64,000 nucleotides of DNA from Paenibacillus sp. HW567 (GCF_000374185.1 NZ_KB910518.1:2985687-3049686); one strand, 5' to 3'. Shown: positions 32,293-42,538, counted from the stretch's first letter. The notes: generated by a model not told the origin, from the sequence alone. Translations and numbers: made by a program.

Positions 32293-33492
32293 ATGGACAA
32301 AAAAGATTTCAATGAAAATGAACACCTGAACAACAATGAAACACCGGAAGCGGGCAATACTTCCGATATCAATGAAGGAGCAGCTTCGGAGCCCGAAGCT
32401 GTGCCGGCAGCGGAGCAGGTAACTGAGCAGGAAGCTGGCGGGGTTTTCGAGGACGCCAATGAAACAGCCCGCAATGGAAATGTGCCCGTTATGAACAAGA
32501 TTGGAGACGGCACACCTCCCTCGACCCCATCTGCCAAAGGCGGCAAGGGCTGGATGGTGGCTTCGCTTGTGCTGGCTGCAGCCCTGATCGTTGTTCTAAT
32601 CGTACAGCCCTTCCAAAAGAATGACAACAAAACAGCCGTTGCTTCTGTGAATGGAACGGACATCACCAAAGAGCAGCTTTATGATAAATTGGTTGAAGCC
32701 GGCGGTAAATCCACCCTGCAGAACCTGATCACCACCACACTCGTGGACCAGGAAGCGAAGAAAGCCAACATCAAGGTGACTGATGCTGACATTACGCAAG
32801 AGATTGAAGATCTGAAAGCCCAATTCGGCGGCGAAGAAGGTCTGAACAGCGCCCTTCAGCAAAGCTCCATGACACTGGATGACCTGAAAAAGCAAATGCC
32901 GCTTCAAGTGGAAATCCGCAAGCTGGTTGAACCTAAGGTTAAAGTAACCGACGAAGAAATTACCAAATACTACAATGACAACAAAGCTTCCTTTAAGCAG
33001 GAAGAAGAAGTACGCGCTTCCCATATTCTTGTAAAGACCAAAGAAGAAGCCGATGCCATTGTCAAGCAACTGAAAGAAGGAGCAGACTTCGCCACACTGG
33101 CCAAAGAGAAATCCGCCGATACCGGCTCCAAGGACAAAGGCGGCGACCTTAATTTCTTCAAAAAAGGCGACATGGTTGCCCAATTCTCCGATGCTGCCTT
33201 CAAGCTTAAGGTTGGCGAAACAAGCGGTGCAGTCAAATCCGATTACGGCTACCACATAATCAAAGTAACCGACCGTAAAGAGGCACATGAATATACGCTT
33301 GCCGAGAAAAAAGACGAAATCGCTAAAACGCTGAAAGCGCAAAAGGTATCCGAAATGTCCTCCACTTGGCTGCAAGAGCTGACCGCCAAAGCCAAGATTA
33401 CCAATTCGCTTACCGATGCCAAGACAGATGCATCCGCTTCTCCTGGTGCAAGCGAAGCTCCGGCTGCTAGTGAAGCCCCAGCCACCAAGTAA
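32293..33492 (+). CDS. PrsA-like peptidyl-prolyl isomerase with N-terminal membrane anchor
   Basis: A 399-residue foldase. An acidic, disordered cytoplasmic tail (residues 1-85) leads into a single TM (about 86-104), a SurA-N-like chaperone region and a parvulin domain (RASHILVKTKEEADAI ... KGGDLNFFKKGDMV ... SDYGYHIIKVTDR). There is no lipobox; typical PrsA is a lipoprotein, so this one is held by a TM with an extra tail. The C-terminus is Ser/Ala/Pro-rich. It helps exported proteins fold outside the membrane. AAGGGAGT lies 13 bases before the ATG. Confidence 0.85.
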   Translation: MDKKDFNENEHLNNNETPEAGNTSDINEGAASEPEAVPAAEQVTEQEAGGVFEDANETARNGNVPVMNKIGDGTPPSTPSAKGGKGWMVASLVLAAALIVVLIVQPFQKNDNKTAVASVNGTDITKEQLYDKLVEAGGKSTLQNLITTTLVDQEAKKANIKVTDADITQEIEDLKAQFGGEEGLNSALQQSSMTLDDLKKQMPLQVEIRKLVEPKVKVTDEEITKYYNDNKASFKQEEEVRASHILVKTKEEADAIVKQLKEGADFATLAKEKSADTGSKDKGGDLNFFKKGDMVAQFSDAAFKLKVGETSGAVKSDYGYHIIKVTDRKEAHEYTLAEKKDEIAKTLKAQKVSEMSSTWLQELTAKAKITNSLTDAKTDASASPGASEAPAASEAPATK

Positions 33493-33523
33493 GCAGAAGC
33501 CGGACAGGAACTTTATATCATTC

Positions 33524-33559
33524 AAAAAGAGACAGGCTGTCAATCGCCTGTCTCTTTTT
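33524..33559. terminator. Bidirectional terminator
   Basis: AAAAAGAGACAGG pairs perfectly with CCTGTCTCTTTTT. It lies between the PrsA-like gene and the converging nitroreductase gene. Confidence 0.85.
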
Positions 33560-33579
33560 GCGCTTTGGCTTACAGCGGC

Positions 33580-34179
33580 TTATTTAATGACCTTCACGCG
33601 GTCTTCAACCGGCTGGAATTCTTTATCGCCAGGAGCAGAAGCCGTCTTGCCGAAAGGCATTTGGGCAATCAGCTTCCAGTCAGCCGGAATGCCGAAGGTG
33701 GATTTCACTTCATCGTCGATCAGCGGGTTGTAATGCTGCAGTGAAGCTCCAAGACCCTCTTCTGCGAATGCGGTCCATACAACGTGTTGCAGGATGCCGG
33801 AGGATTGGTTGGACCAGATCGGGAAGTTCTCGGCGTACAGTGCAAAGTTCTCTTGCAGATTCTTCACAACAGCCTGATCCTCGAAGAACAATACAGTACC
33901 GTATCCGGCCTTGAAGGAGGCCAATTTCTGTGCAGTGCCTTCAAATGAATCAGCCGGAACAATTTTGCGCAAGGTTTCCGTTGTAATATCCCATACCTTG
34001 TCATGCTTATCACCCAGAAGCACTACCACTCTGGAGCTTTGGGAGTTGAATGAAGTTGGGCTATGTAATACGGCCGCCTCTACGATCTCTTGAATCCGGG
34101 CATCGGAAATTGTAGACTCTTTGCTTAGTGCATAGATGGAACGTCTGCTTTGTACTGCTTCCAGGAAATTCTTAGACAT
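33580..34179 (-). CDS. Nitroreductase family oxidoreductase
   Basis: A 199-residue FMN-dependent enzyme. The N-terminal RRSIYALSKE gives the Arg-Arg-Ser FMN phosphate contact, and HSPTSFNSQSSRVVVLLG and AEEGLGASLQHYNP match the hydroperoxide/fatty-acid-repression (YfhC/HBN1) branch of the family. Substrate undefined. GGAGGTAG precedes the ATG. Confidence 0.85.
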   Translation of the reverse strand: MSKNFLEAVQSRRSIYALSKESTISDARIQEIVEAAVLHSPTSFNSQSSRVVVLLGDKHDKVWDITTETLRKIVPADSFEGTAQKLASFKAGYGTVLFFEDQAVVKNLQENFALYAENFPIWSNQSSGILQHVVWTAFAEEGLGASLQHYNPLIDDEVKSTFGIPADWKLIAQMPFGKTASAPGDKEFQPVEDRVKVIK

Positions 34180-34421
34180 AATATAACTACCTCCGTTTAA
34201 TATAGTTACTTACTTTTTTAAATCTTAACACCTTTATTTTAGAAACACAAGACCCATTCTCCAATATTGTCGCTATCTTGAGAAGATTTATACACTATCC
34301 ACTATTTTCAATAATCACAATCGTATGTTTTTGAAACAGTTACTCACTTTTCGATATACAATCCTGCTGTAAATAAGCTACAATGATTCAGCAAATGTGC
34401 AGAAGAAAGGTGTAGATACCA

Positions 34422-35834
34422 TTGCTGAAGATGAAAGGCTCTATAGAACGCAGAATTACAAGCGCACTAGCATTATCTACGCTGCTGACAGCAGCTATTA
34501 TACTTGGAGGCTGCAAGGACGGCTCCCCTTCCCAATCTCACGATACTGCAGCCGTAGAAGCGGAAGCAGAAGGATCGGGTCCGGTATCGTTCTGGGTGGC
34601 TACAGATACCCACTATCTGGACAATGACCTGGAGGATGGCGGAGAAGCCTTTCAGACCTATGTAAACGGCGGTGACGGTAAAATTCTGCCCTACAGCAAT
34701 GAGCTTATGGAATCTCTCGTCTATGAGGTCCAGCAGAAAAAGCCGAAATTCCTGATTCTCAGCGGGGACCTGACCAATAACGGTGAAGCAAGCAGCCACA
34801 AGAAGCTGGCAGAGAAGCTGAAACGCGTCGAAGAAGCGGGAACCGATGTCTATGTCATCCCGGGCAATCACGATTTGAATAACCCCTGGGCGAGGTCGTT
34901 CAAGGGTGACAAGCAGGTCTTGGCAGAGCACATCACTCCCAGCGACTATACCAGCTTATACGCCGATTTCGGCTTAGACGAAGCCCTGTCGAGAGATAAG
35001 ATCAGCCTCAGTTATTTCGTAAAAGCTGCCCCGAAGCTGTATCTACTGATGATTGACAGCAGCCAATATGCCAAGAACGAGAGCTATGGCTTCCCGCAGA
35101 CGGACGGCCGCATCCTGCCTTCTACCCTTTCATGGATGGATGAGTGTACGAAGCTGGCGGCAGAGCAGCACGGTTCCATTATTACGGTCATGCACCACAA
35201 TCTGCTCAGCCATACCTCCATGTCCGTATCCGGCTTCAAGCTTAACAACAGCCAGGAGACGATGAAGACGATGCGCAAGGACGGACTCAATCTGGTGTTG
35301 TCCGGCCATATCCACATGCAGGATATTGCACACACCGGAGACTCGCGTAATTCGGACGGCCTTACGGAGTCCCCGGTCTATGATATTGCCACCAGCGCGA
35401 TGGCCGTGAACCCGCACCAGTACGGAGCGATGACCTTCAATCCTGTATCCCGGGAAGTAACCTACAATTCTGCTTCGGTGGATGTGGAGGGCTGGGCCAA
35501 GGCCAACGGAATAACCGACCCTAATTTGCTCAACTTTAAAAAGTACGCGGAGGATACATTTGCAATCCAATCTTCTGATAAGGCCATGTCACGCCTGCAA
35601 GACTCCACCTTCAGCGCCAGTGACAAAAAATCTATGGCTGAGGTGATGGCTAAGCTGAATGTGAAATACTTTGCGGGAACTGCCGCAGATTCTTTAGATG
35701 AGATTAAAGCCATGCCCGGCTACAAGCTGTGGGCAAGCATGGATGGCGGGTTCATGTCCGGTTACATCCAGAGCATGGCTGAGGATAGCGGGTCCAGTAA
35801 TGTCTCTCTCAAAATGATTCTAAACAAGCAATAG
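34422..35834 (+). CDS. Metallophosphoesterase lipoprotein
   Basis: A 470-residue exported phosphoesterase. The signal peptide has a lipobox-like ILGGC, so it should be lipid-anchored outside the cell. Metal motifs in order: ATDTHYLD, LSGDLTNNGE, IPGNHDLN, MHHNLLSH and SGHIHMQD, which is the calcineurin-type set. The TTG start is supported by AGAAAGGTG; an ATG three codons on is the alternative. It may hydrolyse phosphodiesters or nucleotides in the wall space. Confidence 0.85.
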   Translation: MLKMKGSIERRITSALALSTLLTAAIILGGCKDGSPSQSHDTAAVEAEAEGSGPVSFWVATDTHYLDNDLEDGGEAFQTYVNGGDGKILPYSNELMESLVYEVQQKKPKFLILSGDLTNNGEASSHKKLAEKLKRVEEAGTDVYVIPGNHDLNNPWARSFKGDKQVLAEHITPSDYTSLYADFGLDEALSRDKISLSYFVKAAPKLYLLMIDSSQYAKNESYGFPQTDGRILPSTLSWMDECTKLAAEQHGSIITVMHHNLLSHTSMSVSGFKLNNSQETMKTMRKDGLNLVLSGHIHMQDIAHTGDSRNSDGLTESPVYDIATSAMAVNPHQYGAMTFNPVSREVTYNSASVDVEGWAKANGITDPNLLNFKKYAEDTFAIQSSDKAMSRLQDSTFSASDKKSMAEVMAKLNVKYFAGTAADSLDEIKAMPGYKLWASMDGGFMSGYIQSMAEDSGSSNVSLKMILNKQ

Positions 35835-35845
35835 TGATGTGTACG

Positions 35846-35888
35846 GCAAAAAGCCGGAACCTCTGTTTATGAGGTTCCGGCTTTTTGC
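35846..35888. terminator. Strong bidirectional terminator
   Basis: GCAAAAAGCCGGAACCTC pairs perfectly with GAGGTTCCGGCTTTTTGC (18 bases, 7-base loop), between two converging genes. Confidence 0.9.
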
Positions 35889-35899
35889 ATATTTACTAT

Positions 35900-37417
35900 T
35901 TAAGGACGGTCAATGTAAATGTAGCCGTCCTCATCTTTTTCCACCTTGGCATGTAGTCCCTCTGCAAGCACACGAAGCGGCACATAAGCGTCACCGTATT
36001 CGTCAACGAATACCGGCTGCGGGAGCTTCACCGCTTTGCCGTTAATCAGAGCTTGTGCAGAGCCGATCTTGAAGACCAGCTTATCGCCGTATACATCATC
36101 TGTAACATGGATGGCACGATTCGCCCCATCCCATTCGACTACTGCGTCCAGGTCCTCCGCCAGATAGCGCAGCGGCACATAGGTTGTGCCCCCTTCAACA
36201 ATCGGATAATAATAATCGTCATCCGGCGCGATCGTCAGGGATTTGCTGGTAACGCCAAAATCATTCTTAAGCAGGTTATACACAGATGAGCCTTGCTCGA
36301 AGCTTCTCAGCGTCTGCCCAGGCGTAAGATTTGCCGTGGAGAGATCGAGCGCTCCAGCCGTGCTGATCGCATCGGCAGTCACCGGACCGTTAACATTCCA
36401 GGTCTGGGTCTCCACCTTGAAGGAGATGCTCTGCAGCGGCAGATCCTTACTTGATGGAAGCGCGACATTCAGCGCGACATTCTGCTTGCGCACATGGAAC
36501 CCGCTGTCCACAAACAGATCGACATTCAGCTTCGTATCCTTGCTGAGGACTGTTTTCAGCTCAGGAGTTGTGTCGTAGAGATTCTGGAGTTGCTTATCAT
36601 AGACAAGCAGCAGAGCATCCACAGCCAATTTGGCTGCATCATGCGCTACAGTAACGACTCCTTCCTTGTCCTCCAGCGGAATTTCACCAAAGCCCAGATC
36701 GCTAAATGCACTGGAATCAATGCCGTTCGCCTTCAGAATCGGATAGAGGTAATCATACAGGCCGGCAATAAATGCGGTAAAGCCCTCCGTATCCTTGGAG
36801 ACAGCTTTCAGGAAGCTTTTCACCAGGGCAGGCATTTCATCACCTGTAATCTCCGTATGTAGCTTGGTCAGATTCAGTTGCTCGCCATACACAGATTCAT
36901 TTACGGAAGCGACGCTGATCGCACCGGGATTCGGGAGATTCTTCACCACGAACTGTGTAAGAAGCTTGGAAATTTCCTTCGCTTTGTCCGGGTTGAGTCC
37001 TTCTACGCCCACAGTTTTTTCATAGTCTTGCACCGGGAAGTAAAATGGCTGTTTCGCTCCTTCAGCGGTAAAGACAACAGCCGTCTTGTCGATGAAGAAG
37101 TTAAACGGAATGGATACCTGCTTGTACCCGATAGTACCGCTTGCGGAAATATTGCCGTTATCCTGAAGCTTCATTTTGCTGATGTTCAGGGAGAATGAAT
37201 TGATAAGATCTACCACTTTCTGATCATCTGCGCTAATGCCTGCGGCAGGTACAGCTTTCAGCGACAATGTCGTGCTGGACTCAGACGATTGTACATCCAA
37301 ATCTCCCAGCAGCGCCTTGTTGACGTCAAATCCGGCTACGGTCTGGCACCCTGCCAGAATCAAGAGCAGGGCGAGAATCGGGAGCAACCATTTTGTTCTT
37401 GATTTCATTTTCCTCAT
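35900..37417 (-). CDS. Copper-amine-oxidase N-terminal-like domain lipoprotein
   Basis: A 505-residue exported lipoprotein (lipobox LILAGC near residue 24). The middle is a helical/beta domain with no match I recognise. Two copper-amine-oxidase-N1 type repeats occupy the C-terminal third (VPLRYLAEDLDAVVEWDG and VPLRVLAEGLHAKVEKDE). Such repeats are common in wall-associated proteins of Paenibacillus and are not oxidases. GAGGAGACATGCT precedes the ATG. Function unknown, likely envelope. Confidence 0.8.
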   Translation of the reverse strand: MRKMKSRTKWLLPILALLLILAGCQTVAGFDVNKALLGDLDVQSSESSTTLSLKAVPAAGISADDQKVVDLINSFSLNISKMKLQDNGNISASGTIGYKQVSIPFNFFIDKTAVVFTAEGAKQPFYFPVQDYEKTVGVEGLNPDKAKEISKLLTQFVVKNLPNPGAISVASVNESVYGEQLNLTKLHTEITGDEMPALVKSFLKAVSKDTEGFTAFIAGLYDYLYPILKANGIDSSAFSDLGFGEIPLEDKEGVVTVAHDAAKLAVDALLLVYDKQLQNLYDTTPELKTVLSKDTKLNVDLFVDSGFHVRKQNVALNVALPSSKDLPLQSISFKVETQTWNVNGPVTADAISTAGALDLSTANLTPGQTLRSFEQGSSVYNLLKNDFGVTSKSLTIAPDDDYYYPIVEGGTTYVPLRYLAEDLDAVVEWDGANRAIHVTDDVYGDKLVFKIGSAQALINGKAVKLPQPVFVDEYGDAYVPLRVLAEGLHAKVEKDEDGYIYIDRP

Positions 37418-37509
37418 AGCATGTCTCCTCTAAGCTTATTTTGTAATATATATCCATCAACTCATATAGAGGAAGGATTGTAGCTCATACTGCCTGCTGA
37501 AAGGCGGAA

Positions 37510-38178
37510 TTATAACAGAAATAAACTTCGCCAATCTATAGATACCCATTCCTGAAAAAAAAGAATCTTCACCACGGCCAGCACCGCTAAATGTACCGGA
37601 TAGAAGGACCACCAAATCCAGCGCGGCAGTCTTCTTTTCTCCAAAAGCTTCCAGAAGCCCGGTGCCGCTCCGATCAGTATAGTAGGCACTATGCTGAATA
37701 GCTGCACAAACCAGCCATAGTACAAGAGAAAGATGCCGTTCAGCACAAAATGCGCGAGAATCAGCCAGTAGGAACGGGCATAGCGGAAGATCAGCACCAG
37801 CAGCAGACCATAGGCGTTATAATCCAGCGGCAGACGGTCCATGATCAGGAAAGCCACGATGACAACCGGAGCTCCGAACCAAGGATTGGGCAGCTTATCG
37901 AGTATAGCAAGCACTATAGCGGACAGCAATAAGGTGAACACCACATTCCAGCCGCCGGGATCGAGCGCCAGGTTATAAGGAATCTGGGTAATCAGCGCAA
38001 TCCACAGCAGCCGCCGCAAATATCTCGGCCTGGATGATGTATGTATATGCCCTTGCACCAGCGCGTAGCAGTAAATTGGAAAAGCAATTCTCCCCACATA
38101 CCTCCAGGCAAGCTCTCCGGGGAAAAACATGTAGCCGATATGATCAATCAGCATGGTCAGCATGGCGATAATTTGCAT
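37510..38178 (-). CDS. TraX family membrane protein
   Basis: A 222-residue protein with about seven TM segments and TraX features (MLIDHIGYMFFPG, RIAFPIYCYALVQGHIHTSSRPRYLRRL, LLLSAIV). TraX in F acetylates pilin; chromosomal homologues may modify surface polymers, which is unproven. The start at 38178 (MQIIAM) has CAGGAGG 7 bases upstream. Confidence 0.75.
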   Translation of the reverse strand: MQIIAMLTMLIDHIGYMFFPGELAWRYVGRIAFPIYCYALVQGHIHTSSRPRYLRRLLWIALITQIPYNLALDPGGWNVVFTLLLSAIVLAILDKLPNPWFGAPVVIVAFLIMDRLPLDYNAYGLLLVLIFRYARSYWLILAHFVLNGIFLLYYGWFVQLFSIVPTILIGAAPGFWKLLEKRRLPRWIWWSFYPVHLAVLAVVKILFFQEWVSIDWRSLFLL

Positions 38179-38426
38179 TTGTGGCCTCCTGTTGATAATT
38201 GTACTGCCGGATCTCCTCTGCAATCGTTCTCATATTGAAACATTATAACAGAGTACTTGCGGGGTGAGGAGTCAAAGATTATTGACCGGGAGATCTTGCT
38301 TGAAGAGGCGCTGCGGGAGCGGATATGAGTTATGGCGTTTTGTGGCGCACCGGTTGATTGCGAGCCAAAGCGACCAGAAGCAGCAGACATAAGCCAAACT
38401 GTACCGGGCTTCAAGCCAAATAGAAA

Positions 38427-38455
38427 AACTGCGCAGAATAAATTTCTACGCAGTT
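38427..38455 (-). terminator. Terminator of the multi-monosaccharide importer operon
   Basis: AACTGCG pairs with CGCAGTT, followed on the minus strand by TTTTCTATTT. It lies just past the permease stop (38490). The rest of 38224-38489 holds the TATAAT of the TraX gene (near 38245) and no other gene I can support. Confidence 0.7.
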
Positions 38456-38489
38456 CTCTTCCGGTTCTTGCTTCTATCCGGTTCTTCGG

Positions 38490-39653
38490 TTACGCCGTCT
38501 TCGACTTGTTGTATATATCAAAGCCTACCGCCAGCAGCAGCACCAGTCCCTTGATGCCCTGCTGCCAATCGACGCCGAGGCCGACGAGAGACATACCGTT
38601 GTTCATTACGCCCATAACCAGGCCGCCGATGATAGCTCCGACCACCGTCCCTATCCCGCCGGAAGCGGAGGCGCCGCCGATGAAGCAGGCTGCAATGGCG
38701 TCCAGCTCGAAGTTGGTTCCGGCTTTTGGCGTTGCAGAGTTCAGGCGGGCCGCAAAGACCAGACCGGACAAGGCGGCGAGTACGCCCATGTTGACGAACA
38801 CCCAGAAGGTAACGCGTTTGGTTTTAACACCGGAGAGGCTGGCTGCCTTCTCATTGCCGCCCAGCGCGTAGATATGCCGTCCCATCGTCATGTGATTCAT
38901 CACGAAGGAGTAAATAACAATCAGTACCATCAGAATGACCAGAATGTTCGGAATCCCGTTGTACGCTGCCAGCACGAAGGTAAACAGGTTGATGACGATT
39001 ACCAGTGCAGCCGCTTTAGTGATGGACAGCCATACCGGTGATTGCTCAAAGCCGTATTTTACAGATATCTTACGGTTTCTGAATTCCTGATAGACAACAA
39101 GGGCCGAGAGAATAACGCCTACAACCAGAGTCAGCCCGTTCAGCGTACTGCCGGTGAGGAAATCCGGGAGGAAACCCGAGCTGATCTTCTGAAAGCTTTT
39201 TGGAAAAGGGGCGATGGACTGGCCGTTCAGCACAATCATCGTCAGACCGCGGAACAGCAGCATCCCGGCTAGGGTTACGATAAATGCGGGAATTTTGACA
39301 TAAGCGACCCAGAAGCCCTGCCATGCACCAACAAGTGCCCCCATCAGCAGCGAGAGAATGACGGCCAGCACCGGGTTCATCTGCATATCCACCATCATGA
39401 TTGCCGACAATGCGCCGATAAAAGCGGCTACCGAGCCGACCGAAAGATCAATATGCCCGGTAATGATGACCAGCACCATGCCGATAGCCAGCACCAGAAT
39501 ATAGCTGTTCTGCAGGATGAGATTTGTAACATTAAGCGGCTTGAGCAGAATGCCGTCCGTAAGAATTTGAAAAAAAATCGAGATGAAGATCAGTGCAATA
39601 ATCATGCCGTATTGGCGGATGTTCTTTTTAAAAATATCGTTTATGGCTCCCAT
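38490..39653 (-). CDS. Multi-monosaccharide ABC transporter permease (CUT2, GguB/MmsB-like)
   Basis: A 387-residue CUT2 permease with about ten TM helices and a conserved IGHIDLSVGS-like segment (ITGHIDLSVGSVAA) plus GGNEKAASLSGVKTKRV. The start at 39653 (MGAINDI) has GGGGG 8 bases upstream and follows the ATPase stop by a few bases, so the genes are coupled. It forms the channel for the ChvE-type importer. The substrate is probably a pentose or hexose. Confidence 0.9.
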   Translation of the reverse strand: MGAINDIFKKNIRQYGMIIALIFISIFFQILTDGILLKPLNVTNLILQNSYILVLAIGMVLVIITGHIDLSVGSVAAFIGALSAIMMVDMQMNPVLAVILSLLMGALVGAWQGFWVAYVKIPAFIVTLAGMLLFRGLTMIVLNGQSIAPFPKSFQKISSGFLPDFLTGSTLNGLTLVVGVILSALVVYQEFRNRKISVKYGFEQSPVWLSITKAAALVIVINLFTFVLAAYNGIPNILVILMVLIVIYSFVMNHMTMGRHIYALGGNEKAASLSGVKTKRVTFWVFVNMGVLAALSGLVFAARLNSATPKAGTNFELDAIAACFIGGASASGGIGTVVGAIIGGLVMGVMNNGMSLVGLGVDWQQGIKGLVLLLAVGFDIYNKSKTA

Positions 39654-39658
39654 CGGTG

Positions 39659-41188
39659 TTACCCCCTGCTTCGTGTCATATATTTCATCAACAGCTCCTG
39701 CGTCGCATCCTCCCGCTCCACCTCGCCGCTGATGCGGCCTTCGCACATCGTATATATCCGGTCGCACATTCCGATGATCTCCGGCAGCTCGGACGAGATG
39801 ACCAGCACCCCTTTGCCTTCTGCCGCAAGCCCGTTAATGATCGCATAAATTTCATATTTGGCTCCCACATCAATACCGCGTGTAGGTTCATCCAGAATGA
39901 GGATGTCCGGCTGGGCGTAGATCCATTTGCTGAGAACCACCTTTTGCTGATTGCCGCCGCTGAGATTGACCGTTTTCTGCAAAATGCTCGGCGTTTTGAT
40001 ATTCAGCTTCCTGCGGTATTCCTCTGCGACCAGCACTTCCTCGTTCTCATTGATCACACCCCGGCGGGACAGCTTCTTCAGGCTGCTGAGCGAGATGTTC
40101 CGCTTGATGTCGTCAATCAGGATCAATCCGTAATGCTTGCGGTCTTCGGTCACATAGGCGAGTCCGCTGTCGATTGCTTTGTTGATGTCATTCAGGTGAA
40201 CCTCTTTGCCGTGCATGTAGATCTGGCCGCTGATCCGTTTGCCGTACGATTTGCCGAAGACACTCATCGCCAGCTCCGTCCGTCCCGCTCCCATCAGACC
40301 GGCGATGCCGACCACTTCCCCGCGGCGGATATGGAGATTGATCTTGTCCAGCATTTTGCGGTCGGTCTGTGCCGGATGGTATACCTCCCAGTCACGGATC
40401 TCAAAGATGGTCTCGCCAAGCTTCGGGGTCCGCTCCGGATAACGGTTCGTCAAATCGCGCCCAACCATGCCCTTGATAATGACATCCTCCGTCACCGCAT
40501 CAAGCTTCATATCCAGAGTGCGGATCGTCTGCCCGTCACGCAGGATCGTCACAGAGTCCGCTACCTTCTCGATTTCGTTCAATTTGTGTGAAATGATAAT
40601 CGAGGCAATTCCGCGTTTCTTCAGCTCTAAAATCAGCGTAAGCAGATTCTCGCTATCATCCTCGTTCAGCGCCGCTGTCGGTTCGTCAAGGATGAGCAGC
40701 TTCACCTCTTTGGACAGCGCCTTGGCGATCTCCACGAGCTGCTGCTTGCCGACACCTATTGTTGATACCCGGGTAAACGGCGATTCGCTCAGGCCGACGG
40801 TCTGCAGCAGCTCTTTGGTTTTTACCGTCGTTTCATTCCAGTTGATTACCCCGCGCTTCGCTTGCTCATTGCCGAGGAAAATATTCTCCGAAATCGACAA
40901 ATACGGAATCAGCGCCAGCTCCTGATGGATAATGACGATGCCCAGGCCCTCACTGTCCTTAATGTCTTTGAACTGGCATACCTTGCCATGAAACAAAATA
41001 TCCCCTTCATACGTTCCATGCGGATACACCCCGCTCAGCACCTTCATCAGAGTGGATTTACCCGCCCCGTTCTCTCCGCAGAGCGCGTGAATCTCACCGG
41101 CTTTGACCTGAAGGTTCACGTTCGAAAGCGCTTTGACTCCGGGGAAGGTCTTCGTTATGCCTTTCATCTCCAAAATAATCTCACTCAT
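39659..41188 (-). CDS. Multi-monosaccharide ABC transporter double ATPase (CUT2, GguA-like)
   Basis: A 509-residue protein with two fused nucleotide-binding domains. Half 1 has Walker [10 protein letters not shown], signature [13 protein letters not shown] and Walker [12 protein letters not shown]. Half 2 has a degenerate Walker A (GLMGAGRTE), signature LSGGNQQKV and [12 protein letters not shown], as usual for CUT2 importers where the second site is weak. Follows the ChvE-like gene after a long stem-loop. Confidence 0.93.
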   Translation of the reverse strand: MSEIILEMKGITKTFPGVKALSNVNLQVKAGEIHALCGENGAGKSTLMKVLSGVYPHGTYEGDILFHGKVCQFKDIKDSEGLGIVIIHQELALIPYLSISENIFLGNEQAKRGVINWNETTVKTKELLQTVGLSESPFTRVSTIGVGKQQLVEIAKALSKEVKLLILDEPTAALNEDDSENLLTLILELKKRGIASIIISHKLNEIEKVADSVTILRDGQTIRTLDMKLDAVTEDVIIKGMVGRDLTNRYPERTPKLGETIFEIRDWEVYHPAQTDRKMLDKINLHIRRGEVVGIAGLMGAGRTELAMSVFGKSYGKRISGQIYMHGKEVHLNDINKAIDSGLAYVTEDRKHYGLILIDDIKRNISLSSLKKLSRRGVINENEEVLVAEEYRRKLNIKTPSILQKTVNLSGGNQQKVVLSKWIYAQPDILILDEPTRGIDVGAKYEIYAIINGLAAEGKGVLVISSELPEIIGMCDRIYTMCEGRISGEVEREDATQELLMKYMTRSRG

Positions 41189-41219
41189 TTGCCTCTCACC
41201 CAGCTTTCGTTGTGACTGT

Positions 41220-41279
41220 AGAAGCGGCTGCGGCGGGCAGCCCCCTTTTACAAGGACTGCCGCCGCATCTTCCGCTTCT
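41220..41279 (-). other. Intercistronic stem-loop after the ChvE-like gene
   Basis: AGAAGCGG, TGCGGCGG and CAG pair with CTGCCGCCGCA and CCGCTTCT, a 20-base imperfect stem. No T-run. As with other binding-protein genes it may stabilise the upstream mRNA or partly stop transcription, giving excess binding protein. Confidence 0.6.
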
Positions 41280-41299
41280 CTTATAAGGATTTCAGCCGG

Positions 41300-42397
41300 T
41301 TATTTGCCGAGCTGATCTTTGGTATAATAGCCGCCGTCCACAAGCACTTTGTCTACATTGCTGGCATCTACGGAGACCGGCTCCAGCAGGTAGGAAGGTA
41401 CGATTTTCACTCCATTGTCGTAGGTCGTTGTATCGTTGACTTCCGCTTCCGTACCTTTCAGCACGCTTTCCGTCATTTCCACTGCTTTTTTAGCCAGCTC
41501 GCGGGTATCCTTGAATACAGTCTGCGTTTGTTCGCCGGCCAGAATGGATTTGACCGAAGCCAGCTCTGCGTCCTGTCCGGTTACAATCGGAAGCTTCTTG
41601 TCTCCCGAACCATAGCCTACACCTTTAAGAGAGGAGAGAATCCCGATGCTGATGCCATCGTAAGGAGAAAGGACGGCATCGAGGTTGTCGCTGGCATAAT
41701 TTGCACTAAGCAGATTATCCATCCGGGCTTGAGCGGCTGCACCGTCCCACCGCAGAGTAGCGACTTTGTCCATCGTTGTCTGCTTGCTGCGGACGACCAG
41801 CTTGCCGGAATCAATGTAAGGCTTCAGGATAGACATCGCACCGTCAAAGAAGAAATAGGCGTTATTATCATCCGGTGAACCGCCGAACAGCTCGATGTTA
41901 AACGACCCTTTGCCTTCCTTCAGGCCCAGCTTTTCTTCAATATAGGAGCCTTGCAGCACGCCGACCTTGAAATTGTCGAAGGTGGCGTAGTAATCGACAT
42001 ATTCGCTTTTTTTGATCAGACGGTCATAAGCGATAACCTTGACACCCGCATCATGCGCTTTTTGCAGCACATCCGTCAGCGCCTCACCGTCAATTGAAGC
42101 GATTACAATAGCGTTTACGCCTTTGGTGATCATGTTCTCAATCTGTGAGACCTGATTCTCCACCACGTCTTCCGCATATTGCAGATCCGTACCATAACCC
42201 AGCTTCTCGAATTCTTTTACCATGTTGTTGCCGTCATTTACCCAGCGCTCCGAGGACTTGGTTGGCATAGCGATCCCCACCTTGCCCTTCGCGCCTTCCG
42301 AGCTTCCGCCCGCACTGTTGCCGCCGCTGTTGTTGCCGCAAGCCGCTAAAATCAATACAAGTGCCAGTGTCAACATCATCCATGCATATTTTTTCAT
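41300..42397 (-). CDS. ChvE-like multi-monosaccharide substrate-binding lipoprotein
   Basis: A 365-residue periplasmic-binding-type-1 protein (ChvE/MmsA-like). Lipobox ILAACG near residue 20 makes it a lipoprotein. Hallmarks: [31 protein letters not shown] and [14 protein letters not shown], the last shared with ChvE-type sugar binders. The start at 42397 has GGGGGT about 9 bases upstream. First gene of the importer operon. Confidence 0.9.
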   Translation of the reverse strand: MKKYAWMMLTLALVLILAACGNNSGGNSAGGSSEGAKGKVGIAMPTKSSERWVNDGNNMVKEFEKLGYGTDLQYAEDVVENQVSQIENMITKGVNAIVIASIDGEALTDVLQKAHDAGVKVIAYDRLIKKSEYVDYYATFDNFKVGVLQGSYIEEKLGLKEGKGSFNIELFGGSPDDNNAYFFFDGAMSILKPYIDSGKLVVRSKQTTMDKVATLRWDGAAAQARMDNLLSANYASDNLDAVLSPYDGISIGILSSLKGVGYGSGDKKLPIVTGQDAELASVKSILAGEQTQTVFKDTRELAKKAVEMTESVLKGTEAEVNDTTTYDNGVKIVPSYLLEPVSVDASNVDKVLVDGGYYTKDQLGK

Positions 42398-42456
42398 ATG
42401 TGCACTACCCCCTGAACTGTTCTGTGTCCTTGGCGGATACCTTCCGCTTGACAAGT

Positions 42457-42496
42457 TGAGTATAGCAAGGGGGACAGGGAGGCGTATTTATACTCA
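42457..42496. promoter_or_regulatory. Spaced inverted repeat in the ChvE-operon control region
   Basis: TGAGTATA (42457-42464) and TATACTCA (42489-42496) are exact arms separated by 24 bases, 60-100 bases upstream of the ChvE start. This is a candidate binding site for the adjacent regulator, or a hairpin at the 5' end of the mRNA. Confidence 0.4.
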
Positions 42497-42524
42497 GGCT
42501 ACTGTTTTTATAAAAATCAAACTT

Positions 42525-42538
42525 TGTTAGCGTTCTCA
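42525..42538 (-). promoter_or_regulatory. cre-like site upstream of the ChvE-like gene
   Basis: On the minus strand TGAGAACGCTAACA fits the CcpA consensus at 13 of 14 positions (G for A at position 4). It stands about 130 bases before the start. Confidence 0.5.

Noticed and set aside
38224..38489. A possible small gene in the gap between TraX and the CUT2 permease.
   Set aside because: No frame here has a ribosome binding site. The stretch is explained by the TraX promoter and the importer terminator.
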